From Pseudomonas sp. QS1027 (lineage in GTDB: Bacteria > Pseudomonadota > Gammaproteobacteria > Pseudomonadales > Pseudomonadaceae): 64,000 nt of DNA. The notes below the pieces were generated by a model, which did not search any database, was not told the origin of the DNA, and was given only the letters and a program-made list of their open reading frames with translations. Numbering within the stretch: position 1 is the first letter of the stretch; each line of letters starts with the position of its first letter. Positions 35,424 through 43,750 of this stretch are shown piece after piece. Made by a program: the position numbers and the translations under genes. The DNA is taken from assembly GCF_002814235.1 (NCBI RefSeq), contig NZ_PHSU01000014.1, forward strand, positions 186,001-250,000. The letters are read 5' to 3'.

Positions 35424-36350
35424 TCACTCAAGGTCAAGGGCGGGCTTCGGCCCTCCATCCTGCCCATGGAGCTTGTCCATGAAGGTGTCTATAAACGTCG
35501 ACACCGCCAGGGGCAACTGGCGTCGACTCGGGTAGAGTACGTTCATCCCCCGGCTCTTGCGTTGGTAACCGGGCAGTACCGGCACCAGCAAACCGGCCTG
35601 TACATCGAGTCGGGCCATGGTGGGCGGCAACAGGACGATCCCCAGGCCCGCCAGGGCAGCCTTGCGTAGCGCCTGGGCGGTATTGGCGCTGAAACGGCCG
35701 CTGACCTGCACTTCCTCCTCGACACCGGCCGGGTTGTTCAGGCGCCAGGTGGTGAGGCCGCTGGGGTGCGGGGCGCTGATACAGTCGTGGTGGACCAGGT
35801 CCTGCAAGGTCTGCGGCGCGCCATGTGCCGCAAGATAGGCCGGACTGGCTACCAGGCCGTCACTACGTGGCCCCAGCAATTGGCGCCCGACAAAAGCTGA
35901 ATCCTGCAGGGGACCGGCGCGAAAGGCGACGTCGATCTGTTCGGCGATCAGGTCGGCCTTGGCGTCGCTGAGAACGAAGTCGAGCTTGACCTGCGGGTAA
36001 CGGGCCAGAAATTCGGCGACCCAGTCCATCGGAAAAAACTCGAAGAAGTCGGCTGTCGCCGCCACCCGCACCAGGCCGCTGGGAACCTGGCTGCCGCCTT
36101 GCAGGTCATGGCCGGCGTCGAGCAAACCGTCGACGGCCCCGGCACACCGCGTATGGAAGGCCTGGCCGGCGCCGGTCAGCCTCAGCTTGCGGGTGGAGCG
36201 TTGCATCAGGCGTGTGCCGAGCCGGGTTTCGAGCTGCTGGATACGTCGGCTCAGGGTATTGGCCGGCACGCCCAGGTGCCGGGCCGCCTCGGCAAAGCTG
36301 CCGTGGCGCACCACCTGGACGAACATGGCGATTTCATTCAGGTCGAGCAT
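35424..36350 (-). CDS. LysR-family transcriptional regulator
   Basis: A 308-residue LysR regulator, starting MLDLNEIAMFVQVVRHGSF, with the helix-turn-helix AAARHLGVPANTLSRRIQQL and the effector domain from about residue 90. The longer frame upstream of 36350 is unconserved. It is divergent from the pirin gene 157 bp away; LysR-pirin pairs of this kind are frequent in Pseudomonas, and the regulator probably controls pirin. The inducer is unknown. Confidence 0.88.
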   Translation of the reverse strand: MLDLNEIAMFVQVVRHGSFAEAARHLGVPANTLSRRIQQLETRLGTRLMQRSTRKLRLTGAGQAFHTRCAGAVDGLLDAGHDLQGGSQVPSGLVRVAATADFFEFFPMDWVAEFLARYPQVKLDFVLSDAKADLIAEQIDVAFRAGPLQDSAFVGRQLLGPRSDGLVASPAYLAAHGAPQTLQDLVHHDCISAPHPSGLTTWRLNNPAGVEEEVQVSGRFSANTAQALRKAALAGLGIVLLPPTMARLDVQAGLLVPVLPGYQRKSRGMNVLYPSRRQLPLAVSTFIDTFMDKLHGQDGGPKPALDLE

Positions 36351-36507
36351 GGCGAAATTACTGTCATAAATGGAGGAGTGAAATCCAATTATGCCATCTA
36401 GTCCGGTAATAGGGGGGCGATCCATACTGCGCCGTAACTGACCCTCGACCGCGCTCGTGTTGATTGCCGTCCAGGGGGCTATCCGATCATTTTTCAGGAG
36501 CATTCCC

Positions 36508-37362
36508 ATGACAGCAAACACTGCCAGTGCCCGCGCCCCGAAGCGTCGCGCGATTATTCACCGGACCTACGGTAGCACCCACGGCTCGATTACCCGCCTG
36601 GTGAGCCCCGGCGACCTGGGCGAGTGGCTCAAGCCGTTCGTCTTTCTCGACCGTTTCCAGGCCCGGGCCGGTCAGTCGGGGTTCGGCATGCACCCGCACT
36701 CCGGCATCGCCACCTTGAGCTATCTGAGCGAAGGCGCATTTTTCTATGAAGACAGCACCGGTAAACAAGGCAGTCTGCTGGCCGGCGGGGTTGAGTGGAT
36801 GCAGGCGGGGAACGGCGTCTGGCACACCGGCTCGATTGCACCCGAGGTCAAGCACGTGCGCGGTTTTCAGCTTTGGGTGGCGTTACCGGCGGCCGATGAG
36901 AACGCACCGGCCCGCAGCCAATACCTGAGCCCGGCACAAGTACCGCAGGACGGCCCGGCGCGGGTGCTGCTGGGTCACTATGGCGCGGCGCAGAGCCTGA
37001 TCGCGGCCCCCGTACCGATGAACTACCTGGCCGTGCATTTGAAAGACGGCGAGCGCTGGACCTACACACCACCGGCCGGTCACAAGGTCGGTTGGCTGGC
37101 GGTGGATATCGGCCAGCTTGACGCCGGCGACGCTGGCGGCCCCCTTGGCGAGGGCGAATTGGCGATCTTCGAGGAGCGCGAGGAGGTCATTGATCTCGTG
37201 GCCCGGGGTGAGACCACCTTCGTGCTAGGCTCAGCGTACAAGCATCCCCATGAACTGGTGCTGGGCAACTACTCGGTGCATACCAGCGCCGCGGCACTGG
37301 TACGGGGCGAGGCCGAGATCCTGCGGATCGGTCGACGTCTGCGCGAGGAGGGCCGCCTGTAA
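36508..37362 (+). CDS. Pirin-family protein
   Basis: A 284-residue bicupin. The N-terminal cupin has FGMHPHSGIATLSYL and MQAGNGVWHTGSI, the metal-binding segments of pirins, after FVFLDRFQARAGQ. A second cupin with the pirin C-terminal signature follows from about residue 190. Start 36508 has CAGGAG at good spacing. Bacterial pirins include quercetin 2,3-dioxygenases and regulators of pyruvate metabolism; which applies here is open. Confidence 0.9.
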   Translation: MTANTASARAPKRRAIIHRTYGSTHGSITRLVSPGDLGEWLKPFVFLDRFQARAGQSGFGMHPHSGIATLSYLSEGAFFYEDSTGKQGSLLAGGVEWMQAGNGVWHTGSIAPEVKHVRGFQLWVALPAADENAPARSQYLSPAQVPQDGPARVLLGHYGAAQSLIAAPVPMNYLAVHLKDGERWTYTPPAGHKVGWLAVDIGQLDAGDAGGPLGEGELAIFEEREEVIDLVARGETTFVLGSAYKHPHELVLGNYSVHTSAAALVRGEAEILRIGRRLREEGRL

Positions 37363-37506
37363 CCAAACGGGTACAAGGCTTTCCGCGCTTTGTCAGACAT
37401 TGGTCGCATTTATCTGGATATTATTCGGTGCCCGCGCAATGATTGGCGGCAAAAGGCCATCCTTCCTGGCCGACTGAACGACTCAGATTGACGACAACAG
37501 GTGCTG

Positions 37507-39312
37507 ATGAAAAAACTCACGACAGTTGAGCTGATGTTGTTGCGTGATCGCGAAGAAGAAGAGCGGCTGGCCGCCCTGCATGCCTTCGACCTGATGGATG
37601 TTGCCCGCGAAGAGTGTTTCGAGCGGATCTGCCGATTGGTTGCTTCACGCTTTCAAGCGCCGGTGGCGATCGTCAGCCTGATCGACAAGGACCGCCAGTG
37701 GTTCCTCGCCAGCACCGGCTTTTCCGCTCAGCAGGCACCGGAGCTGGAGCTGTCGTTCTGTGCCCACACGATCCGCCAGAGCGGCGTATTCGTGGTCGAC
37801 AACGCCTGTCTCGACCCGCGCTTTGCCGACTTCCCCGTGGTCCAGGGCGACGACGCCCTGACCTTTTATGCCGGCGCGCCCTTGCGCACCGAGGGCGGCT
37901 ACGCCATCGGCAGCGTCTGCATCCTCGATACGGTTTCACACGACCTGACGCCGGACGACCAGGCAGCCCTGGAAGATTTCGCCGCGCTGATCATGCAGTT
38001 GATCGAGCGCCAGCACCTGCTCAAGCGCGTGGATGCGGTCAGTGGCTTGTCCAATCGCACGCAATTTCTCTCCGACCTGCAGGGTTTGATCCTGGCGGGC
38101 GAGACCCGCAAGAGAGTCCTGGTGACGGTCGATGCCCTGGATACCGACTGGGCGCACCGTTTGACGGTGGCGGAGGGCATGGTGCCCTTTGAGGCGGTCC
38201 TGCGGGATATGGCTTCGCGGATCCAGGCGTTTATCGGCACCGGGATCAAGATCTATCACGTGATGGTCAAGGGCTTTGCCTTCACCATGCAGATGGACGC
38301 CGTTGAAGCCCGCGGTTTTTTACCGCGGCTGGTGGATTGGCTGCGGCGGGCACCGATCAGTGAGAATCTGCCGATGGTGCCCACGGTCTGTGCGGGGTTG
38401 CTGGAGTTCGAGAGTGGCTCGCAGACAGCTCGGGAATTGCTGCGCAAGGGCTTGTTCGCCCTGGAAACCGCGCGGCAGAAAGGCCAGCCATACGCCTATT
38501 ACAACCACCAGGAGGATACGGCCTTCCGCCGTCTGTTCAGCCTGCTGCCGGATATCACGCCGGCCTTGAAGTCCGACGATGTATTCCTGGTCTATCAACC
38601 GCGGTTCTCCTTGCGCGATGGCGCGCATCTCAGTGCCGAGGCGCTGATTCGCTGGAATCATCGGTTGCACGGGTTTATCTCGCCGGCGGAGTTCATTCCG
38701 ATTGTCGAGAAAAGCTCGCTGATCCATTCGGTGACGGATTGGGTGATCGAACGGGTCGTGATGCTGATCGCCAGTACGGGTTATGCCCGGGATAAGAAGA
38801 TCTCCCTCAACCTGTCATCGCGGGATTTTTATGGGCGCAATGTGGCCGATGTGATTGCCCAGCGCTGTGCGGCCCATGGGGTCGATCCGGCGATGCTTGA
38901 GGCTGAAATTACCGAAGGCGAGTGGCTGCGCTCCAGCGCCGGGGTGATCGAACAGCTTCAGCAACTGAGAAACATGGGCGTCGATGTGGCCATCGACGAC
39001 TTCGGTACCGGCTACAGCAACTTCTCCTACCTGCACAAGATCCCGGCCAATATCCTCAAGCTCGACCAGTCGATGATTTTCGAACTGGAATACAGCGCCC
39101 AGCATCAGCGGGTGGCCAAGTCGATTATCGGCGTGGCCCGCGACCTGGGCTACCGAACGGTAGCCGAGGGCGTGGAAAGTTTCGGCTGCCTGGAAATACT
39201 CAAGCACTTCGGCTGTGACGAAGCGCAAGGCTACTTTCTTTCCAGGCCGGTTGAAGAGGCGCTTTATTTCCAGCAGGCGGCACTGGATCGTTTCCCGCTG
39301 AAGACGGGCTGA
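37507..39312 (+). CDS. GAF - degenerate GGDEF - EAL protein (probable c-di-GMP phosphodiesterase)
   Basis: A 601-residue cytoplasmic signalling protein. Residues about 20-165 form a GAF domain (APVAIVSLIDKDRQWFLAS, SFCAHTIRQSGVFVVDNA). Residues about 170-330 align with GGDEF (VDAVSGLSNRTQFLSDL), but the active-site GGDEF is replaced by VMVKGFAF, so no cyclase activity is expected. The EAL domain keeps its catalytic set: SAEALIRWNH, SLNLSSRDF, EAEITEG, AIDDFGTGYSNFSYL, LKLDQSM, TVAEGVES and QGYFLSRP. It should degrade c-di-GMP under control of a ligand at the GAF domain. A GTG two codons upstream is an alternative start. Confidence 0.88.
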   Translation: MKKLTTVELMLLRDREEEERLAALHAFDLMDVAREECFERICRLVASRFQAPVAIVSLIDKDRQWFLASTGFSAQQAPELELSFCAHTIRQSGVFVVDNACLDPRFADFPVVQGDDALTFYAGAPLRTEGGYAIGSVCILDTVSHDLTPDDQAALEDFAALIMQLIERQHLLKRVDAVSGLSNRTQFLSDLQGLILAGETRKRVLVTVDALDTDWAHRLTVAEGMVPFEAVLRDMASRIQAFIGTGIKIYHVMVKGFAFTMQMDAVEARGFLPRLVDWLRRAPISENLPMVPTVCAGLLEFESGSQTARELLRKGLFALETARQKGQPYAYYNHQEDTAFRRLFSLLPDITPALKSDDVFLVYQPRFSLRDGAHLSAEALIRWNHRLHGFISPAEFIPIVEKSSLIHSVTDWVIERVVMLIASTGYARDKKISLNLSSRDFYGRNVADVIAQRCAAHGVDPAMLEAEITEGEWLRSSAGVIEQLQQLRNMGVDVAIDDFGTGYSNFSYLHKIPANILKLDQSMIFELEYSAQHQRVAKSIIGVARDLGYRTVAEGVESFGCLEILKHFGCDEAQGYFLSRPVEEALYFQQAALDRFPLKTG

Positions 39313-39318
39313 GGCCTC

Positions 39319-39387
39319 TGTAGGAGCCGGCTTGCTGGCGATAGGCGCGACACGGTGTATCAGGTCGTTCATCGCCAGCAGGCAGGG
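39319..39387. repeat. REPIN-type inverted repeat, right arm degenerate
   Basis: The left arm (39319-39343) is the same 25-base element, CTGTAGGAGCCGGCTTGCTG followed by GCGAT, found almost identically at 44922 and, inverted, at 57591. The right arm at 39371-39387 keeps ATCGCCAGCA and then decays. It lies between convergent genes and may block read-through. Confidence 0.8.
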
Positions 39388-39404
39388 ATCGCGTTGATCC
39401 GGAG

Positions 39405-40418
39405 TCAGAGGCCCCGTGGCACGCGCCCCGAAACAAAGTGGCTGACATCGTTGAAGCCCGGGGTGGAAGCGTGCCCCGGGGTCACCAGCGAATCGACAAA
39501 GGCTTCGTCCTCGGCGCTGATCTTCACCGTCAGTGCCTTGGTGTAGCTGTCCCATTGCTCCTCGGTGCGCGGGCCGACAATCGCCGAACTGACGGCGGTA
39601 TTGTTCAGCACCCAGGCAATCGCGAACTCCACCAGGCCGACGCCCCGTTGTCGGGTATACGCCTGCAATTGCTGGGCAATGCGCAGCGACTCCACCCGCC
39701 ATTCGGTTTCGAGGATGCGCTTGTCCTGGCGTCCGGCCCGGCTGTTGGCATCCGGCGCGACATCCGGGGCGTATTTGCCGCTGAGCACGCCACGGGCCAG
39801 CGGGCTGTAGGGCACCACGCCGAGGCCGTAGGCGGCAGCGGCGGTAATCTGCTCGGTCTCGGCCTGGCGGTTGACGATGTTGTACAGCGGTTGGCTGATC
39901 ACCGGCTTGTCCACCCCCAGGCGCTCGGCCATGCGGATCACTTCGGCAATCCGCCAGCCGCGGTAGTTGGACAGGCCCCAATGGCGGATCTTGCCCTGGC
40001 GCAGCAGGTCGCCGATGGCCGATATGGTGACCTCCAGCGGGGTGCCGTGGTCTTCGCGGTGCAGGTAGTAGATGTCCAGGTAATCGGTGCCCAGGCGGCC
40101 GAGACTGGCTTCGATGGCATTGAACAGATGTTTGCGGCTCAGGCCGCTGCGGTTCGGTTTGCCGTCCACCGGGCCGAAGCCGGCCTTGGTCGCGAGGATC
40201 CACTCATGGCGATGACGGGCAATGGCTTCGCCGACGATTTCCTCGGAGCGCCCGCCGGTGTAGACGTCGGCGGTGTCGATGAAGTTGATGCCCTGGTCCC
40301 AGGCCTTGTCGATGATGCGCAGGGAGGTTTCGGTATCGGTCTGTTCACCGAACATCATGCTGCCCAGTGTCAATGTGCTGACTTGCAATCCGGAATGGCC
40401 GAGGGTGCGGTAACTCAT
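39405..40418 (-). CDS. Aldo/keto reductase
   Basis: A 337-residue NADPH-dependent (beta/alpha)8 reductase. The catalytic tetrad is visible as Asp and Tyr in IDTADVYTGGRSEEIVGEA, Lys in LATKAGFGPVDG and His in IYYLHREDHGTP. The NADPH-binding C-terminal part includes SAIVGPRTEEQW. I start at 40418 because AAGGA lies 8 bp upstream; the earlier ATG at 40427 overlaps that ribosome binding site. Substrate and pathway are not evident. It is transcribed alone and converges on the EAL gene across a REPIN. Confidence 0.9.
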   Translation of the reverse strand: MSYRTLGHSGLQVSTLTLGSMMFGEQTDTETSLRIIDKAWDQGINFIDTADVYTGGRSEEIVGEAIARHRHEWILATKAGFGPVDGKPNRSGLSRKHLFNAIEASLGRLGTDYLDIYYLHREDHGTPLEVTISAIGDLLRQGKIRHWGLSNYRGWRIAEVIRMAERLGVDKPVISQPLYNIVNRQAETEQITAAAAYGLGVVPYSPLARGVLSGKYAPDVAPDANSRAGRQDKRILETEWRVESLRIAQQLQAYTRQRGVGLVEFAIAWVLNNTAVSSAIVGPRTEEQWDSYTKALTVKISAEDEAFVDSLVTPGHASTPGFNDVSHFVSGRVPRGL

Positions 40419-40734
40419 GAACAACATCCTTTTGCACGAAAGAGAAGGTGCTCATCAGATACCAGAATGTCGCTGTTGAGCAATCCCTCAATCAACTCGC
40501 CGATATCCGACAGCCTTGTTATGGCGAACTGCGCAAAAGTTTCATGTATTCCGACTCCCGCCTGGGATATGGCACAACAGTGTCAGCTCTTTGACCATTC
40601 GTCGGAACTGTCAATTCTGACAGGTTGTTACAGTAGCCCGGACTAGAGTCATATATAGCCAGGAGACCCGCTTGTCCGGCGGGTACAGTCGTAAGGCCAT
40701 CAGGACATAACCCCGCTCAATATGGAGAGAGATA
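40419..40734. other. 316-bp intergenic region with an inverted repeat
   Basis: No gene was seen. CTGTCA-ATTC-TGACAG at 40608-40623 is a 6+6 dyad about 110 bp before the small exported-protein gene, and CCCGC-TTGTCCG-GCGGG follows at about 40667-40683. Either could be a control site or leader structure. AT-rich TATATA near 40651 may be part of a promoter. Confidence 0.45.
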
Positions 40735-40965
40735 ATGCTTAATTCGAAACGTCTTAAGGCGCTGGCCATGGCGATCGTTGTTGCCCAGTTGGGCGTGGTC
40801 CCGATGGTGATGGCGCAGGCGCAAGTTGCGCCGATAACGCAGACCCAGAAGGTCACTTCCGAGAAGGCCGGTATGCAACTTGCCAAAAAGCACAAGAAGC
40901 ATAAACACCACAAGAAAACCATGAGCTCCGTGACTCAAAGCGTAAGTGCAAGCGCCACTGCCTGA
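40735..40965 (+). CDS. Small exported His/Lys-rich protein of unknown function
   Basis: A 76-residue protein I do not recognise. Residues 1-27 form a signal peptide (basic MLNSKRLK, hydrophobic ALAMAIVVAQLGVVPMVMA) with cleavage likely after VMA or AQA. The mature part of about 48 residues has one striking cluster, KKHKKHKHHKK, then a Ser/Thr/Ala tail. A good ribosome binding site (GGAGAGAG) precedes the ATG and an intrinsic terminator follows, so it is a self-contained transcription unit. The cationic, histidine-rich centre could bind metal, nucleic acid or an anionic envelope component; that is a guess. Confidence 0.75.
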   Translation: MLNSKRLKALAMAIVVAQLGVVPMVMAQAQVAPITQTQKVTSEKAGMQLAKKHKKHKHHKKTMSSVTQSVSASATA

Positions 40966-40987
40966 CTTTAGTCATTGGGGGAGATAT

Positions 40988-41028
40988 GCCCGAGGGACGA
41001 CAGCGATGTCGAGCCTCGGGCTTTTTTA
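40988..41028 (+). terminator. Intrinsic terminator of the small exported-protein gene
   Basis: GCCCGAGG at 40988-40995 pairs perfectly with CCTCGGGC at 41014-41021, followed by six T residues. It lies 23 bp after the stop codon and in front of the convergent MFS gene. Confidence 0.85.
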
Positions 41029-41039
41029 TTCCCGCCGTT

Positions 41040-42353
41040 TTACACCGCCCGCAAGGTACGGGTCATGCGCAGGGCCAGCAGGCTGCCGGCGACGATCACC
41101 GCGGCCAGCACATACAGGGCCGCATCGGTGGAGCCGCTGGCATCCTTGACCCAACCCACCAGGTACGGGCTGAGGAACCCGGCCATCTGGCCCATGGAGT
41201 TGATCAGTGCCAGGCCACCGGCGGCCGCGCCGGCGCTGAGCAAGGCCGTGGGCACCGGCCAGAACATCGGCAGGCCGGTGAGGGCGCCCATGGTCGCAAT
41301 CGTCAGGCCGAGAATCGCGATGGCCGGCGAGGTGGCGAAGTTGACCGCGATCAACAGGCCAATGGCCCCCATCAGCATCGGCACCACCAGGTGCCAGCGA
41401 CGCTCCTTGCGCAGGTCGGCGGAGCGGCCCACCAGCAACATGAACACCGCCGCCAGCAGGTAGGGAATCGCACTGAGCCAGCCGATCACCAGGTTGTCGC
41501 TGAAACCCAGGTTCTTGATGATCGACGGCAGCCAGAAGTTGATGGCGTAGACGCCGCTCTGGATGCAGAAGTAGATCAGGCCAAAGGCCCAGATCGCCGG
41601 GTTCTTGAACACTTCACCCAGGGAGTCGCTGACAGCCTTGGGTTTGTTCGCGGCATCCTCGGCCTGGTCGGCCTCGAGCACCGCGCGTTCCTCGGCGGTC
41701 AACCACTTGGCGTTGGCGAATTTGTCCGCCAACAGGAAAAACGCCGCAATGCCCAGGGCAATGGTCGGGATCCCTTGCAACAGGAACATCCACTGCCAGC
41801 CGGCAAGGCCGCCCTGGCCTGCGGCAAAGTGGTTGAGGATCCAGCCGGAGAAAGGGCTGCCGAGCAGGCCCGAAACCGGGATCGCCGACATGAACAGGGC
41901 CATGATCCGCCCGCGGCGGAAGCTCGGGAACCACTGCGAGAGGTACAGCACCACGCCGGGGAAGAAGCCGGCTTCGGCGGCACCGGTGAACAGGCGCAGG
42001 GTATAGAACTGGGTCGGCGTGCTGACGAACAGCAGGCAGGTCGACAGCACCCCCCAGGTGATCATCATCAGGGCGATCCAGCGCCGTGGGCCGAAGCGGG
42101 TCAGTGCCAGGTTGCTCGGCACGCCGCAGAGCACGTAGCCGATAAAGAAAATCCCGGCCCCGAGGCCGTAGATGGTTTCGCTGAACTTCAACGCGTCGAG
42201 CATCTGCAGCTTGGCAAATCCAACATTGACCCGGTCGAGGTAATTGAACAGGTAGCAGATGAAGATGAAGGGGATCAGGCGCAGGGTGATGCGCTTGTAT
42301 ACGGCGTTTTTCAAGTCAGCGGTGGCCTGGGATAACGCGGCGCTCTGTGACAT
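41040..42353 (-). CDS. MFS transporter, anion:cation symporter type (probable glycerate/sugar-acid uptake)
   Basis: A 437-residue twelve-helix transporter. ITLRLIPFIFICYLFNYLDRVNVGFA near the N-terminus (YLFNYLDRVNVGFA is the landmark) and RLFTGAAEAGFFPGVVLYLSQW place it in the ACS family, which takes glucarate, galactarate, glycerate, tartrate and similar acids. It is divergent from cdaR and near glycerate kinase, so a sugar diacid or D-glycerate is the likely substrate. This is inference from context. Confidence 0.88.
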   Translation of the reverse strand: MSQSAALSQATADLKNAVYKRITLRLIPFIFICYLFNYLDRVNVGFAKLQMLDALKFSETIYGLGAGIFFIGYVLCGVPSNLALTRFGPRRWIALMMITWGVLSTCLLFVSTPTQFYTLRLFTGAAEAGFFPGVVLYLSQWFPSFRRGRIMALFMSAIPVSGLLGSPFSGWILNHFAAGQGGLAGWQWMFLLQGIPTIALGIAAFFLLADKFANAKWLTAEERAVLEADQAEDAANKPKAVSDSLGEVFKNPAIWAFGLIYFCIQSGVYAINFWLPSIIKNLGFSDNLVIGWLSAIPYLLAAVFMLLVGRSADLRKERRWHLVVPMLMGAIGLLIAVNFATSPAIAILGLTIATMGALTGLPMFWPVPTALLSAGAAAGGLALINSMGQMAGFLSPYLVGWVKDASGSTDAALYVLAAVIVAGSLLALRMTRTLRAV

Positions 42354-42520
42354 GGCGGTCTCTCTTTATTATGATTTTTTGCGAGGCAAGGGTAACTTGA
42401 TCGCCCTGTGAGTCTCGGTCACCCCAGCCTTGCTGTCTTTGTGCCAGTGCACAGGGTTTGCCGGTGTACCCTGTGCTGCTGAACAAACGTTGATCCACCT
42501 GAACCAAGGACCTTACCGCT

Positions 42521-43651
42521 ATGTTCGAACTGGACCATGACCTGGCACAGGATATCGTCGATCGTACGATGGCCATTCTGCCGTACAACGTCAATGTCAT
42601 GGACAGCCAGGGCCTGATCCTGGGCAGTGGCGAGCCGGAGCGGATCAATACCCGCCACGAGGGCGCGCAACTGGTATTGGCCAACGGCCGGGTGGTGGTG
42701 ATCGATGCGCAGGCGGCCAAGTGCCTGAAGGGCGTGCAGCCGGGGATCAACCTGCCGCTGATGCACGACGAACGGCTGATCGGTGTGCTGGGCATTACCG
42801 GTGAGCCGGAGCAGTTGCGCACCTATGCCGAACTGGTGCGCATGACTGCCGAAATGCTTGTCGGCCAGCGTCACCAGCAGGCCGAACAGCAATGGCGGCG
42901 CCAGCGTTGCGACGATCTGCTGGCCTTGTTGCTCAGCGACGAGGGCGACTCCCCACGCTTGATCGACGAGGCCCGGCAGATGGGTCTCAAGCCGCAGTTG
43001 TCGCGGATTCCCTATCTGTTCGAGCTGGACCCGGGGCAGAGCGCCGAAGCGCTGATGGCCTGGTTGCAGTCGCGTTATCCCGACAGCTGGTGCGTGAGTG
43101 GGTCGACCGCCTCGCTGTTGTGGTGTCGGCCGGCAACGGTGATCCTCGACGATCAGCGCCTGCTGGAGAAGCTCGACAGCCTGGGCTGGAAGATCGCCCG
43201 GGTTGCGGCGGGCGGGCAGGCTGACGGTTTGCAGGGCTTGCGCCGTTGCTATCGGCGGGTCAGTGATCTGCTGGCCTATGGTCGGGAGGTCCTGCCCCAT
43301 AGTCGCCTGTTGCACCTCAATCGCTATCGCCTGCCGGTGATGCTCTGGCGGCATCGCAGCGACGATGCGCTGGAGGAGTTGCTCAAGCCGCTGCGCAAGG
43401 TGATCGCCAAGGACAGCAACGGCCAGTTGCTCGCCACCTTGCGCAGTTGGTGCGAGCATGACGGGCAGAGCCAGGGCTGTGCCGAGGCACTGGGGATTCA
43501 CCGCAACAGCCTGCGCTATCGAATGGAGCGGATTGCCGAGATCAGTGGTGTCGACCCGCTGCGCCTGGACGGCATGCTGGCGTTGTACCTGGGGGTTCAG
43601 TTGTTGCCCCACAGCGAATCGCCGGTGCCGGCCGCTGGGGGCGCTTTGTAG
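42521..43651 (+). CDS. cdaR: CdaR-type sugar diacid regulator
   Basis: A 376-residue transcription factor. The N-terminal sugar-diacid recognition domain begins MFELDHDLAQDIVDRTMAIL and has NVNVMDSQGLILGSGEPERI and GVLGITGEPEQLRTYAELV, all typical of CdaR/SdaR. The C-terminal PucR-type helix-turn-helix is CAEALGIHRNSLRYRMERI. CdaR activates glucarate, galactarate and glycerate genes in response to the diacid or glycerate. Here it sits between a divergent MFS transporter and glycerate kinase, its expected targets. Confidence 0.93.
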   Translation: MFELDHDLAQDIVDRTMAILPYNVNVMDSQGLILGSGEPERINTRHEGAQLVLANGRVVVIDAQAAKCLKGVQPGINLPLMHDERLIGVLGITGEPEQLRTYAELVRMTAEMLVGQRHQQAEQQWRRQRCDDLLALLLSDEGDSPRLIDEARQMGLKPQLSRIPYLFELDPGQSAEALMAWLQSRYPDSWCVSGSTASLLWCRPATVILDDQRLLEKLDSLGWKIARVAAGGQADGLQGLRRCYRRVSDLLAYGREVLPHSRLLHLNRYRLPVMLWRHRSDDALEELLKPLRKVIAKDSNGQLLATLRSWCEHDGQSQGCAEALGIHRNSLRYRMERIAEISGVDPLRLDGMLALYLGVQLLPHSESPVPAAGGAL

Positions 43652-43750
43652 GAATGAACAATAAAGCCTGCCCCGACTTGTGCAGCAGACCGGCGTCATT
43701 CCCTGTTCCAACTGGCAGCATGAACGTCACAAGAACTGGAGATCGTCCCC

